DNA from: Catalimonadaceae bacterium JC749
GTDB lineage: Bacteria; Bacteroidota; Bacteroidia; Cytophagales; Cyclobacteriaceae
Length of the DNA stretch: 64,000 nucleotides
Direction: 5' to 3'
NCBI GenBank assembly: GCA_021730635.1
Contig: JAJNNC010000005.1
Span: 1-64,000, forward strand
Positions 54,104 through 63,021 of this stretch are shown here, piece by piece. The first letter of the stretch is position 1. Each line of letters opens with the position of its first letter. The notes beneath the pieces are model-generated. The model searched no databases. It was not told where the DNA came from and saw nothing but the letters and a program-made list of their open reading frames with translations. A program made the translations under genes and the position numbers.

Positions 54104-54601
54104 ATGATGAGAAACAGCCAAGTACAAAGTATAAAAAATTGGATTCCCCTGTATTGTTGGGATGTGGTTGCTTTACAATTGTGTGAGATGGTATCCAGGT
54201 CTGCCAAACAGAAGGATTGGAACATTCTGCGGAATCTTCAAGCAAAGTTTGACTGGAATATTTCCTTACAAGCTATCCTGACACAACCCTACGATGCATT
54301 GATTCTGACCAATAGGAGCCAGGAAATATTGTGGGTCAACCAGGGTTTCTCTGTCATGACAGGTTACCCGGCGAACTTTGCCATAGGAAAAAATCCACGT
54401 TTTTTACAGGGTGATAACACTACTACAGAATCAAAAAAGAGGATTAAGGAAAAATTAGGTTTGAAATCCATCATTCTGGAAGATGTTGTCAATTACCGTA
54501 AGAACGGAGAAGAGTATATCTGTCAGGTTCAGATTTATCCTATTGAAAACAGAAAAAAGACAGATACTTATTTTTTAGCCCTGGAAAAAGAAATTGTATG
54601 A
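54104..54601 (+). CDS. LOV-like PAS protein lacking the photoactive cysteine
   Basis: A 165-residue protein. Residues about 55-160 match a LOV-type PAS domain: 'ILWVNQGFSVMTGY', GKNPRFLQG (95-103), and 'VVNYRKNGEEYICQVQIYPI'. The motif GxNCRFLQ of true LOV photoreceptors is present except that the adduct-forming Cys is Pro98. It could still bind a flavin without photochemistry of the usual kind, or another ligand. No output domain follows. The stop overlaps the next gene's ATG (ATGA), so the two are co-translated. Start at first or second Met. Confidence 0.8.
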   Translation: MMRNSQVQSIKNWIPLYCWDVVALQLCEMVSRSAKQKDWNILRNLQAKFDWNISLQAILTQPYDALILTNRSQEILWVNQGFSVMTGYPANFAIGKNPRFLQGDNTTTESKKRIKEKLGLKSIILEDVVNYRKNGEEYICQVQIYPIENRKKTDTYFLALEKEIV

Positions 54602-54984
54602 CGCTGGAAGACAGAATCCAACAGTCCAGAACACAGCTGTTCAAAGCAGTTTTTCCTAATACAACCAACCATTATGATACGCTATTTGGTGGCACTGCCT
54701 TAAGCCTGATGGACGAAGTGGCTTTTATTACTGCTACCCGCTTTAGTCGTCAGCGCATGGTCACTGTCAGCAGTGATAAAATAGATTTCACCAAACCCAT
54801 TCCGGCCGGCACCATCATAGAGCTGTCTGGCATGGTCGTACACGTAGGCCATACCAGTCTGAAAGTCAAAGTAGATATTTTCATAGAGCAGATGTATTCT
54901 GAGGAGAGGGAAAAAGCCATCAGCGGACAGTTTACGCTGGTAGCCATTGACGAACACAAAAAACCCACAGCCATCCTGAAATAA
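54598..54984 (+). CDS. Hotdog-fold acyl-CoA thioesterase
   Basis: A 128-residue protein of the YciA/BACH acyl-CoA thioesterase group. The catalytic region NHYDTLFGGTALSLMDEVAF contains the expected Asn and the conserved glycine pair, and 'IDFTKPIPAGTIIELSGMVV' is the second family block. It should hydrolyse acyl-CoA in the cytoplasm; chain preference unknown. The ATG overlaps the upstream PAS gene's stop by four bases. Confidence 0.9.
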   Translation: MTLEDRIQQSRTQLFKAVFPNTTNHYDTLFGGTALSLMDEVAFITATRFSRQRMVTVSSDKIDFTKPIPAGTIIELSGMVVHVGHTSLKVKVDIFIEQMYSEEREKAISGQFTLVAIDEHKKPTAILK

Positions 54985-55080
54985 TTTTTTGGCTATAAGA
55001 CAAGACTCTGACAGATAGATGTCAGTTGCCTGTCAATGGTCTCAAAACAATAAGCATGTATCCTTGATTCCTGGGCTAGC

Positions 55081-55956
55081 TTAATAGGTTTTGGTCATGT
55101 TTTCCGGTACAACAATGATAAAATCTGCTTTTTTCTTGTGCTCATTCTCCAATCGCTTTACCTCCTCCTGCGAAACCGTACTGATGGTGGCATATCGTAA
55201 TGCTGGTTGCTGCTGGCGCAGGTACCAAAGAATTCCTTCATAGTTGTCGGAATGGTAACTGCCATTCAGATGAAAAAATAACTGTCCCGGTTCATACGAC
55301 TCAAGAATAAAATGGCCCATCGTCGCATCCTTGATCGCTTGTGCTTTGGGAAGGTTTTCTCCATCATGTCCTTCTACCATATCCAGCATGCTTTTGTATC
55401 CGGGCAATTCAGCATCATAGGCTATAGGCAAAGGGGCTATCCATTCTTTTTCCTGAGCAGGAAGACTGTCTAACCCTTCAAAACCTTTCTGATATACCAG
55501 GCTGGCGTATCTTCTGGGAATATTGGTAGCCACAAAAGGTATTTCATTTGATTTGGCAAATTCAACCAGTGGTTGGTAATCTGTTTCATAATTCGGCCAC
55601 AAGCGAGCCAGAGAGTCAAGCGCTTTATCATTTATGTTGCCCGCTAAATAGTCGGATAACACTTCATGGTTGTCTCTTTCAAACATTTCTGCCCCCAATA
55701 TCAGAGGTTTCAAGGGATGAAGGTCCTGGGCTAGTTCCAGTTGCAGCCAATGGCTAATAGGGTTGTTGTGCAGTTCTCCGAATAATATGATATCCTCTTT
55801 GCTAAGTTTCCGCAGCATATGGCGATAGGATACTTTTTTGCCTTTCGCATTAAAGATAACATAAGCGGGTTTCTTTTGGCCGTAAGTAGCTACGCCACAG
55901 CATAAATACAGTGTAAAAGCTATCAAAAGAAATTTTATATCAAAAAAACGTTTCAT
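55081..55956 (-). CDS. ChaN-like (Tiki/haem-binding) family protein
   Basis: A 291-residue exported protein: signal peptide (MKRFFDIKFLLIAFTLYLCC, ending near TYG), then the ChaN domain with 'DIILFGELHNNPISHWLQLE' and later 'MGHFILESYEPGQLFFHLNG'. The family includes haem-binding lipoproteins of iron uptake; the GELHNN/xxxH motif is kept. It lies just downstream of a TonB siderophore receptor on the same strand, which supports an iron-related role, although about 300 bp and a terminator separate them. Confidence 0.85.
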   Translation of the reverse strand: MKRFFDIKFLLIAFTLYLCCGVATYGQKKPAYVIFNAKGKKVSYRHMLRKLSKEDIILFGELHNNPISHWLQLELAQDLHPLKPLILGAEMFERDNHEVLSDYLAGNINDKALDSLARLWPNYETDYQPLVEFAKSNEIPFVATNIPRRYASLVYQKGFEGLDSLPAQEKEWIAPLPIAYDAELPGYKSMLDMVEGHDGENLPKAQAIKDATMGHFILESYEPGQLFFHLNGSYHSDNYEGILWYLRQQQPALRYATISTVSQEEVKRLENEHKKKADFIIVVPENMTKTY

Positions 55957-56262
55957 CTTGGAGCAATAGGAAGTTGATAAATCACTTTCAAGAAAGTACG
56001 TTAATCTGTTGGGGAAAAGCTCGATTTTAAAAAAGAAAACAGATAATTATACCCAATAAAGGCAAGACAGGTTGATTCTTAGATTTTCCCCTTGACAAAG
56101 AGCATAAAAATCTAGTTAATATTGGCAAAAGAGAAAGCACTTGTTGAAGCAACGGCTCATACTTTTAAGGAGAAGTATTTCCTTAACTGACAGGAGTGAT
56201 GTGAGCACCCTTCATGTTCAAGAACAAAAAAGCCTCCCGATTATGCATCAGGAGGGTTTTTG
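55957..56262. other. Gap with strong terminator
   Basis: A 306-bp gap between the ChaN-like gene (minus) and the TonB receptor (minus). It holds the terminator listed at 56225-56262 and presumably the promoter of the ChaN-like gene; an AT-rich stretch (about 55980-56050) is the likely place. No gene is seen. Confidence 0.5.
56225..56262 (-). terminator. Intrinsic terminator of the TonB receptor gene
   Basis: CCTCC (56233-56237) with GGAGG (56251-56255) and GAT (56239-56241) with ATC (56247-56249) form a stem around a 5-nt loop, with one mismatch. On the minus strand the stem is followed by six T. The stop codon of the receptor lies next to it. Confidence 0.8.
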
Positions 56263-58734
56263 TTAGAACCTATAAGAAAAGCTTGCCGATAAACTCCTTG
56301 GCTTTTGTGGGTTGATGGTAGACCATCCTTTATAGTATATTTCGTCATTTAAGTTATCTAGTTTTAAAGCCAGACGAAATGCATTGGTGCTGTAAAATAC
56401 AGAGGTGTTTAATACCGTATAAGCCGGTAGGATGAAGGTTCCGGTGGTCACGCGGTCTAAGGTGGCATATTCGCTGGCATAGTTGCCCCCAAACCCTAAC
56501 CCAAAACCCTTCAGCGGACCTGCCGGGAAATGATAGCTGATCCAACCGTTCACTAGGTGCTTGGAGCCTGCGTTTTCCGGGCGTCGCCCATTGTATTCCG
56601 GATTGGTATTGGAAATTTCGCTGTCATTATAGCTGTAGCCTGCAATAAAGTTCAGACCGGGAGCCGGGTTGGCTATCACACTTAGTTCGAAACCTTTGCT
56701 GTAATTTTCCCCATCCTGTATGTAGTATAAGGGGCGATCGGGATCGTCGCGCACTACATTAGAAACCATGATGTCATAATAACTCACTGTGGCCACTACC
56801 TGATCATTGAACGTATTTATTTTGACACCCACTTCCCATTGGTTGGCCTGCTCCGGATCAAACGACTGTATACTTCCATCTTCCTGTCTTCGGGGAGCTA
56901 CATTGCTGAAGCCATTCATGTAATTGGCAAACAAAGATACCTGATCTGGAATGGGCTGATAGACCAGTCCGAATTTTGGAGAAAGGGCTGTCTGACCATT
57001 TTCCAATTCTTCTCCATTGTCAATAAACCGATCAATCCTTATGCTCGCCATGGCTGATAAAGCAGGCGTAACATTAATGACATCAGATACATACGCACTC
57101 ACGATTTCCTGCTGAGAAGTGCTGTTATTCACCGGAGAACCGGCCAGCAAAGCATCGGTGCCCGGTCTGGATAAAATGCCGCTGTCGTTGTTGGTGATGT
57201 AGTTTTCTTCCTCTGTAATCCCGAAGACTACCTGGTTTACCTCCTCCACACTGGCCTCTCCAATGTATATGGAACCGTTGCCTACGTATCCGGTGCTGTT
57301 ATCGGTAATGCCTGTGTGCAGGTAATCAAAGCCTATGACCATCCTGTTTCGGATATTTCCAATGTTAAAATCACCGATGAAGTTTTGCTGAAGATCAGTG
57401 GAGAGCGTCACAGCATTTTGTTTGCTGATATATCTTCCAAAGATACTCCCTTCAGAGATAGGGTAATATTGGGTGGCTTCATACAGATAGGAATAATACC
57501 CTTCAGACTGTGCAGAACCTCTCGACAGGGCCGTTTGCGATTTCCAATGGTCGGACAACGCATAAAGCATTTGCGCCTGCAGGTTGAATGTCGGGTTTTT
57601 GATACTTAGGTCATTGCTGGTGTATGATCGCTCAGGATCGTAACCCAAGGCATCCAGACTGGAGACAGTGAGCGGGGCCCCCCGATCCAGGAATAACATG
57701 GTTTGGTTAGTGCTCTCGCTGGCTAAAAATTCAGTTATGACCAAAAATGAGAGCTTATCGTTTACCTGATAGGATAAGGAAGGCGCCACAAAAAACAATT
57801 TTCTGAAGCCGGCATCCTGGAAGCTGTTTTCACGATGGTAGGCGGTGTTTAAACGGAAAAGCACGTTCCTCTCTTTCGTCACGGGAGTATTCACATCAGC
57901 GGTGATTCGGTTGAGGCCAAAGCTTCCGGTAATGTATGATAACTCTCCACCGAATGATTCATAGGGTTTTTTGGTCACTACGTTGATCAGCCCACCATAG
58001 GAGATGAGGCTGCTTCCATAGAGTGTGCCGGAGGGGCCTTTAATGACTTCTATATTCTCAATATTGGCAGGATCCAGACCGCCGTTGGTGAGTCCGGGAA
58101 GACCGTTGAGCATGGTAGGCTGTACGGCAAAGCCCCGCAACGAGAAATAACCGGCTCCATCGCCACCTCGTCCTGTAGACTCCCACAGCCGTGTTAAGCC
58201 CGGTGCATTATTCAGCGCATCGTTGAAGCTGGTCACTACCTGCTGCCTCAGCAGTTCCGCACTGATATTGTTGTACACCTGTGGATTTTCCAGGTTCTGT
58301 AAAGGCAATTTAGCGACATAATCGCTTTCTTTTTCCGGTAAGATATTGTCTCGGTTTCCCTGAACCACTACATCGCTGAGCCGCTGTGAGGTTTCAGCCA
58401 GGGTAATGTTGGGTAAAGTGGTAGTTTGATTGGCTGTTATTGCTACTGCCATCTCTTTCTTCTCCAGGCCAACAGAGGAAATGGCCAACACATACTCACC
58501 AGCAGGCGCTTGTAGCTCAAATTGCCCGTTCTCATTAGTAGAAGCTCCATAAGGCGTATCTTTCAATACGACAGAGACATATACAACCGCTTGCCCGCTT
58601 CCCGCCATAATTTTTCCTCTTAACGTTCCCAAATTTCGGTCTTGCGAAAAACTGGGAAGAACAGCCAATTGTAAGACAACAATAGCCGTAAAAATGAAAA
58701 TCTGTTTCCAGAAAGTTGCGTAATGATGCTTCAT
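56263..58734 (-). CDS. TonB-dependent siderophore receptor
   Basis: An 823-residue outer-membrane transporter. Signal peptide (about 1-30), a carboxypeptidase-regulatory-like domain (about 35-110, 'LRGKIMAGSGQAVVYVSVVL'), a plug (about 140-270, 'SFNDALNNAPGLTRLWESTG', 'IENIEVIKGPSGTLYGSSL'), and a beta-barrel ending in SASFSYRF. The plug and the absence of STN and of a SusD partner match receptors for iron-siderophores rather than glycans. The upstream palindromes and the PepSY gene further upstream support iron control. Confidence 0.9.
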   Translation of the reverse strand: MKHHYATFWKQIFIFTAIVVLQLAVLPSFSQDRNLGTLRGKIMAGSGQAVVYVSVVLKDTPYGASTNENGQFELQAPAGEYVLAISSVGLEKKEMAVAITANQTTTLPNITLAETSQRLSDVVVQGNRDNILPEKESDYVAKLPLQNLENPQVYNNISAELLRQQVVTSFNDALNNAPGLTRLWESTGRGGDGAGYFSLRGFAVQPTMLNGLPGLTNGGLDPANIENIEVIKGPSGTLYGSSLISYGGLINVVTKKPYESFGGELSYITGSFGLNRITADVNTPVTKERNVLFRLNTAYHRENSFQDAGFRKLFFVAPSLSYQVNDKLSFLVITEFLASESTNQTMLFLDRGAPLTVSSLDALGYDPERSYTSNDLSIKNPTFNLQAQMLYALSDHWKSQTALSRGSAQSEGYYSYLYEATQYYPISEGSIFGRYISKQNAVTLSTDLQQNFIGDFNIGNIRNRMVIGFDYLHTGITDNSTGYVGNGSIYIGEASVEEVNQVVFGITEEENYITNNDSGILSRPGTDALLAGSPVNNSTSQQEIVSAYVSDVINVTPALSAMASIRIDRFIDNGEELENGQTALSPKFGLVYQPIPDQVSLFANYMNGFSNVAPRRQEDGSIQSFDPEQANQWEVGVKINTFNDQVVATVSYYDIMVSNVVRDDPDRPLYYIQDGENYSKGFELSVIANPAPGLNFIAGYSYNDSEISNTNPEYNGRRPENAGSKHLVNGWISYHFPAGPLKGFGLGFGGNYASEYATLDRVTTGTFILPAYTVLNTSVFYSTNAFRLALKLDNLNDEIYYKGWSTINPQKPRSLSASFSYRF

Positions 58735-58859
58735 TGTTATGTTTGATCAAGTTGATACTGCTTGCTGACTCAAGTTTTTTGGATAGATCTAAAAACAGAA
58801 AGTGACTTTTTCTACAGTCAATGAGGAATGATGAGCTGACCTGAAAAATCAAATTCTAT

Positions 58860-58874
58860 TTAGATTGATTCTAA
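58860..58874. promoter_or_regulatory. Putative iron-regulator (Fur-type) site 1
   Basis: TTAGATTGATTCTAA is a perfect palindrome of two 5-bp arms around a 5-bp centre, 126 bp ahead of the receptor start. It resembles iron-box-like palindromes near siderophore receptor genes; the exact Fur consensus for this organism is unknown. Confidence 0.5.
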
Positions 58875-58914
58875 TTTATGCAAACCTACAAAGGGAATGA
58901 TTTTCAGACAATAA

Positions 58915-58937
58915 TTATTTAGAATAATTTTAAATAA
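58915..58937. promoter_or_regulatory. Putative iron-regulator (Fur-type) site 2
   Basis: A 23-bp near-perfect palindrome, TTATTTAGAATAATTTTAAA followed by TAA, with one mismatched pair besides the centre. It shares the TTTAGA half-site with site 1 and lies 41 bp further upstream. Confidence 0.5.
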
Positions 58938-59098
58938 CCTTAATTTCAAAGGAGGGAGCCCCTAAGAAGCCTTACCGATGCATCAGAGAAGTCCAATGGA
59001 AGTATAGAAGAAACACCACAGCTAAGCCAAGCGGCAAAGCGAAATTGCGGAAAGCAGAGAGCTTTCTCTGAAAATAGTTAATACAAATTGACTGATTG

Positions 59099-60646
59099 CT
59101 ACGATTTCAGATAGATAGTCAACCCTAAGAGCGCTATAGCCAGCATGCCTAAAAAAGCGAAAGGGATGGGAGTGCCATACTGAGCGCTGCCTGTCCGGCT
59201 TTTCCATACATTGTCATGGATACGATCAGGGTCCGTGACTCGCAGGGCCTGTCGACTACTGGAAGTTTCTATATAGTAGGTAATACGATCCGATGTGCCA
59301 TAACTCACTTTGACTACAGGTAAGCGTTTGTTCTCAGAGCCATAGACTTCATCAAATTTTGTGATCAGTTGCGTACCAATGATATTGGCTTTGGCAATTT
59401 GTGTCCCATCCGGGATGGTATCTGGGGGCAGGCAACAGCTGAAACTCACCCCGGCGTCGATATTGGCTTTATGGGCTTTGAATTTATTGGCCAGGTAACG
59501 GGCATAGATAAAATCGCCCTCTTCCAGCTCTTCACCTGTTTCGGCGTTCACATAAAAGGTTTTAGGTTGCCCTGCGTCATCTTTCCCAAAAAGCTGGTAA
59601 AAGATTCCCTGGGGCATCGCAATCAGGGAAGCGTTCTGTGCCTGTGTGCGCTGCCAGGGTAACTGATGGGTGTCTACAACAAGTTCATTCAGACCAAATA
59701 CACTATTCTTGACAAAACGTAGCCGGTCGTCCGGTGCTGACGCTGTGAAGTGCTGAAACGCCAGGTTAATAGTAAAGATAAGAGTAAGACAGGCAACTGC
59801 CAGCCCGATGAGACGATGGTATTTTCCTGGCGTATTCTCCTTGTTGTGAGGCATGAGTATGACCCTGAAACGCTTCCACCACAGACCATAGAGGAGCAGG
59901 CCGCTCAGGGAAAAAAGAAAAATAATACTCAACAAGAGGGATTGAAACATAACTAGAAGCGTATCCGGGGTGACGAGGTTGAGAAAGGCGCCCTGATGCA
60001 AAGTATCATAGATCCAGAGAGCAGCGCTTTGCCCGACAGTGTGATGGGTAGAAAGGCGGCTATGCTCAGTTTCTACAAACACCTGTAAGCCATCATATCG
60101 GTTGAAGGAAACTTGATACACCGGCAACAGCTGATGTGCGGCAGGATATTCTCCCGTAAAATCTTTCAGATAGGTCAAAGTAACCGGTGAGGTCTGATCA
60201 CCGGAAAAATAGCGGGCCAGAAAGGTCGCATACACCCGGTCACCATCGGGCAATGGTTTGCCAGTATGAGCCTCATAATACTGCAGCCGGTTGTAGATAT
60301 CTTTAATTTGATAATAGATTCTGTTCTCAATCGTCACATACCGGAAATTGCGCAAAGATTTGATGTTGTTTTGAGCGGCCAGAGCCTGCAACGACAAACC
60401 CTGTGGCTGATCAGTCCATGGTGGAGCTGCTTCTGATCGGGCCATTTCCGGTTTGAAAAGAGGAGTCATCAAAACATATGACAGACCACTAACTAACCAT
60501 AAGAGGATTACACTCAGTACGATCAGCCCGATGCGGTGATGCCATCGGTACAGTCCGATTCTCCAGGAATCAGAGTATACTTTTTTTCCAGGTATTTGTG
60601 GCTGCCTTAGCAGATGGGCCCCCGGCCATTTTTTGATCTTTGGCAT
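59099..60646 (-). CDS. PepSY-associated membrane protein (iron-uptake reductase-like)
   Basis: A 515-residue inner-membrane protein with four membrane segments: 'IGLIVLSVILLWLVSGLSYV' near the N-terminus, a pair in the middle ('LLLSIIFLFSLSGLLLYGLW' and 'LIGLAVACLTLIFTINLAF'), and one at the C-terminus (FAFLGMLAIALLGLTIYL). Two periplasmic PepSY-type regions lie between, with His residues near the membrane ends (RWHHRIG, HRLIG) that may bind heme. Such proteins are common beside siderophore receptors and are thought to reduce ferric-siderophores. It lies upstream of the receptor on the same strand, but with its own transcription likely. Confidence 0.85.
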   Translation of the reverse strand: MPKIKKWPGAHLLRQPQIPGKKVYSDSWRIGLYRWHHRIGLIVLSVILLWLVSGLSYVLMTPLFKPEMARSEAAPPWTDQPQGLSLQALAAQNNIKSLRNFRYVTIENRIYYQIKDIYNRLQYYEAHTGKPLPDGDRVYATFLARYFSGDQTSPVTLTYLKDFTGEYPAAHQLLPVYQVSFNRYDGLQVFVETEHSRLSTHHTVGQSAALWIYDTLHQGAFLNLVTPDTLLVMFQSLLLSIIFLFSLSGLLLYGLWWKRFRVILMPHNKENTPGKYHRLIGLAVACLTLIFTINLAFQHFTASAPDDRLRFVKNSVFGLNELVVDTHQLPWQRTQAQNASLIAMPQGIFYQLFGKDDAGQPKTFYVNAETGEELEEGDFIYARYLANKFKAHKANIDAGVSFSCCLPPDTIPDGTQIAKANIIGTQLITKFDEVYGSENKRLPVVKVSYGTSDRITYYIETSSSRQALRVTDPDRIHDNVWKSRTGSAQYGTPIPFAFLGMLAIALLGLTIYLKS

Positions 60647-60829
60647 AAAGATGATGATGCTAAATGGCTGAATATTTTTTCATGGTTTCAAGAATGCATA
60701 CCAAGGTATACAAAGTAACAGCCAAGATAATACATCACTCAAACATTGTAGGTGCCCGCTTGGTTGTGTATGCAAAAATTTTTCGTATAAAAAGAGTAAT
60801 AGTTTTAAACTTTTAAAATTTTTTAAACT

Positions 60830-61279
60830 ATGAAAAACAACCATCAAGAAACGGACAGGGTAAGGAAGGTTTCTTCAGCGGAAGTGAGTCATCAGATTGA
60901 TGAAGAAATCAAAAACACCCTAACATCCTATCAGGGGAAATCCAAAAAGGCAATTAATGACCGGATTCAGGCCCTGGAAAAAGAATGGGATGTTGAAAGG
61001 AATATTGAGGTGATTGCACCTTCACTTATATTAGGAGGGTTATTGTTAAGCTATTTCGTAAACAAAAAGTGGTTAATGCTTCCGGGTGTAGTCGCTGCTT
61101 TCTTGTTACAGCATGGATTACAGGGGTGGTGCCCTCCGGTCCCTTTGCTGAGGGCAATGAAGATCAGAACAAAGGAAGAAATTGACAAAGAAAAATATGC
61201 GTTGAAAGCGTTGAGAGGTGATTTTGATTTGCTCAGCGACCAAAAGGATGCGGAAAAGGCTATGGATGCAGCCAGCTAG
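60830..61279 (+). CDS. DUF2892/YgaP-type small membrane protein
   Basis: A 149-residue protein. The first 65 residues are charged helix (perhaps coiled). Two membrane segments follow (IAPSLILGGLLLSYFV, LMLPGVVAAFLLQHGL), then the family motif GWCPPVPLLRAMKIRTKEEI and a helical tail ALKALRGDF. The WCPPVPLLR motif resembles the inner membrane part of YgaP, where it lies with a rhodanese domain. A rhodanese gene lies nearby on the other strand, consistent with a link to sulfur or metal stress. Divergent from the PepSY gene. Confidence 0.82.
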   Translation: MKNNHQETDRVRKVSSAEVSHQIDEEIKNTLTSYQGKSKKAINDRIQALEKEWDVERNIEVIAPSLILGGLLLSYFVNKKWLMLPGVVAAFLLQHGLQGWCPPVPLLRAMKIRTKEEIDKEKYALKALRGDFDLLSDQKDAEKAMDAAS

Positions 61280-61293
61280 CCAGTGCTGGCTTT
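61270..61293 (+). terminator. Hairpin overlapping the DUF2892 stop codon
   Basis: AGCCAGC (61270-61276) pairs with GCTGGCT (61285-61291) around an 8-nt loop holding the stop codon, and TTTAATC follows. The short T-run makes it a weak terminator. Confidence 0.4.
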
Positions 61294-61476
61294 AATCACC
61301 CACCTGGCCTGGCAGATAAACAATAAAGAAAGACGGATGATTCAGAAGTAATACAAATACTGATGAACCACCCATTTCTTGTGCTCAATCAGGCAATACC
61401 TGTCTTAGGCTGGGTGCTCATTCTGGTGCTACCTTATGGCAAAGTCAAGTCAATGACCTTTTCTCCTCAGCAGGGT

Positions 61477-62397
61477 TTAACGTACTAACTTTTTTTGCTC
61501 TTTAAAGGAAACTGACTCTTTGGTAGGGCTTCTTTTTAACCCGTAAAGATTTTGAGCGATAAAATCTTTTGGAAATTTTTCTATCCCTGGGAAGCCCAGC
61601 CTGATATCTCTGCCCTCAAAAGGAAGGTAATGGGTTCTGAAGATATAATCCCACAGACTTAAGGTAATGCCGAAGTTAACACCGTGTGGTTTGTTCTTTG
61701 GCAAGTCATAAGCATGATGCCAGATATGCATTTGAGGGTTGTTGAAGATAAATTTTAAGAAGCCCACATTGATTTTAAAATTAGAGTGGTTGAAATGTCC
61801 TACAGCCAGGGTAAATATATGAATGATGAAAAAGTCGCGAAGGCCTATGCCGATCAGTGCCAGCGGTATGTATTCCAGTGTGCGGTAAACTACATTCTCC
61901 ATCCAGTGGTAGCGCAGATGGGCAGCAAATCCCATTTGTTCTACCGAATGATGTACTTTGTGAAACTCCCACAGCGCAGGTATTCTATGCAGCAGGCGAT
62001 GAATCCACCACTGTATAAAGTCTCGAACCAGGAAACCTACCAGCAAATGAGCCCACACAGGCCATGACATCACCTCAAATGCCAATAAGTTATTAATCCC
62101 TACCGAGGCCAGGGCATCATTCAACACGTTTACTACTATATTGGAGGCGGCATTATAGATGATCAGTGAAAACAGAAAAAAGTTGAAGAACATATAAAAG
62201 AAATCCAGCCAGAAGTCTTTGCGGAATTTGGGCTGTCCTTTTCGCCAGGGGCGCACCCACTCCAGTATCATAAAGAACAGAGAAAGCCCTAGCAGCCAAT
62301 AAAAGTAATTGTGCCAGGAAGGGGACGTCATTTCTTTCCAAAGGTAATCAGCATAGCCTCCATAAGCATCGGTAATAATTTTGATATATCTTTCCAT
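61477..62397 (-). CDS. Sterol desaturase/fatty acid hydroxylase-family membrane protein
   Basis: A 306-residue membrane enzyme with at least four helices. The di-iron histidine motifs are present: HRLLH (133-137), HKVHH (146-150), a HFNH pair (201-204), and HIWHH (224-228). The family hydroxylates or desaturates lipids at a membrane-bound di-iron centre. It starts 10 bp after the rhodanese gene and so lies in one operon with it. The substrate could be a lipid or carotenoid-like molecule; no evidence in sequence decides. Confidence 0.9.
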   Translation of the reverse strand: MERYIKIITDAYGGYADYLWKEMTSPSWHNYFYWLLGLSLFFMILEWVRPWRKGQPKFRKDFWLDFFYMFFNFFLFSLIIYNAASNIVVNVLNDALASVGINNLLAFEVMSWPVWAHLLVGFLVRDFIQWWIHRLLHRIPALWEFHKVHHSVEQMGFAAHLRYHWMENVVYRTLEYIPLALIGIGLRDFFIIHIFTLAVGHFNHSNFKINVGFLKFIFNNPQMHIWHHAYDLPKNKPHGVNFGITLSLWDYIFRTHYLPFEGRDIRLGFPGIEKFPKDFIAQNLYGLKRSPTKESVSFKEQKKLVR

Positions 62398-62407
62398 TTG
62401 CCATTGT

Positions 62408-62802
62408 TTAATTGGAGAGGGGTTTACCCGTTTTCTGCCAGGCCTGGATGCCTCCTTGCAAATCGTATATATTTGTAAAGCCTAGCTCTCTCAAGATCTG
62501 AGTGGCCCGGGCACTGCGTCCGCCTACTGCGCAGTATACTAACACAGGTTTATTTTTGTCCAGAGACTCCACCTTTTGCCGAAATGATGGGTCGTGCAGA
62601 TTGATGTGCTGTGCACCTTTCAGATGACCCCGGTCCACCTCCTGGGGTGTTCGCACGTCAATGACCTGCACGTTTGGCTGATGTAACAACCGCTCAAAGG
62701 TATCTGCCTCTACTTTATGTAGGAAGCATCCTGTTGAGCATTTCCGGAACAGTTATTCATAAGACTCACTATGATGAATGTGTAAAAAATGTTTGTTTTC
62801 AT
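62408..62802 (-). pseudogene. Rhodanese-like gene with apparent frameshift
   Basis: The rhodanese body (93 residues from 62689) has DVRTPQEVDRGHLKGAQHIN and the active-site loop VYCAVGGRSARA with the catalytic Cys. Its frame has no good start and opens with a TTG inside the domain. In another frame an ATG at 62802 opens a signal-peptide-like sequence (MKTNIFYTFIIVSLMNNC) that reaches a TAG after 30 codons, at the A-triplet 62714-62716. A one-base insertion there would join both frames into one exported protein ('ASYIKVEADTFERLLHQ'). It is either a real frameshift, a sequencing error in the A-run, or an internal start. Normally such proteins handle sulfane sulfur in the periplasm. Confidence 0.7.
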
Positions 62803-62961
62803 CTTATTTCTTTTGATAGCGCCTGGCATTTACTCAACATTGAATGGCGTTGAGTAATACCCTTGTGAAGTTCTCACCCCATACAGCACCATTCCATGGG
62901 ATCTGTTCCTTTGATTATTCTATTTACAGCTACAAAAAAAGGGAATAGCCCTGACAGGGTC

Positions 62962-62977
62962 TGGTACAAAAGTCACA
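62962..62977. promoter_or_regulatory. Putative Crp/Fnr-type site 1 (imperfect)
   Basis: TGGTACAAAAGTCACA keeps the right half-site GTCAC and an AAAA centre. The left half is degenerate (GGTAC). Confidence 0.4.
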
Positions 62978-63021
62978 TAACTGAAAATATTCTGACCAAT
63001 AGGTACCACCATCTGGTATAC

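Larger units (their letters stand above)
58735..59098. other. Promoter region of the TonB receptor gene
   Basis: A 364-bp AT-rich region upstream of the minus-strand receptor and downstream of the minus-strand PepSY gene. It holds the two palindromes listed separately. I see no gene and no clear -7 element. Confidence 0.5.
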
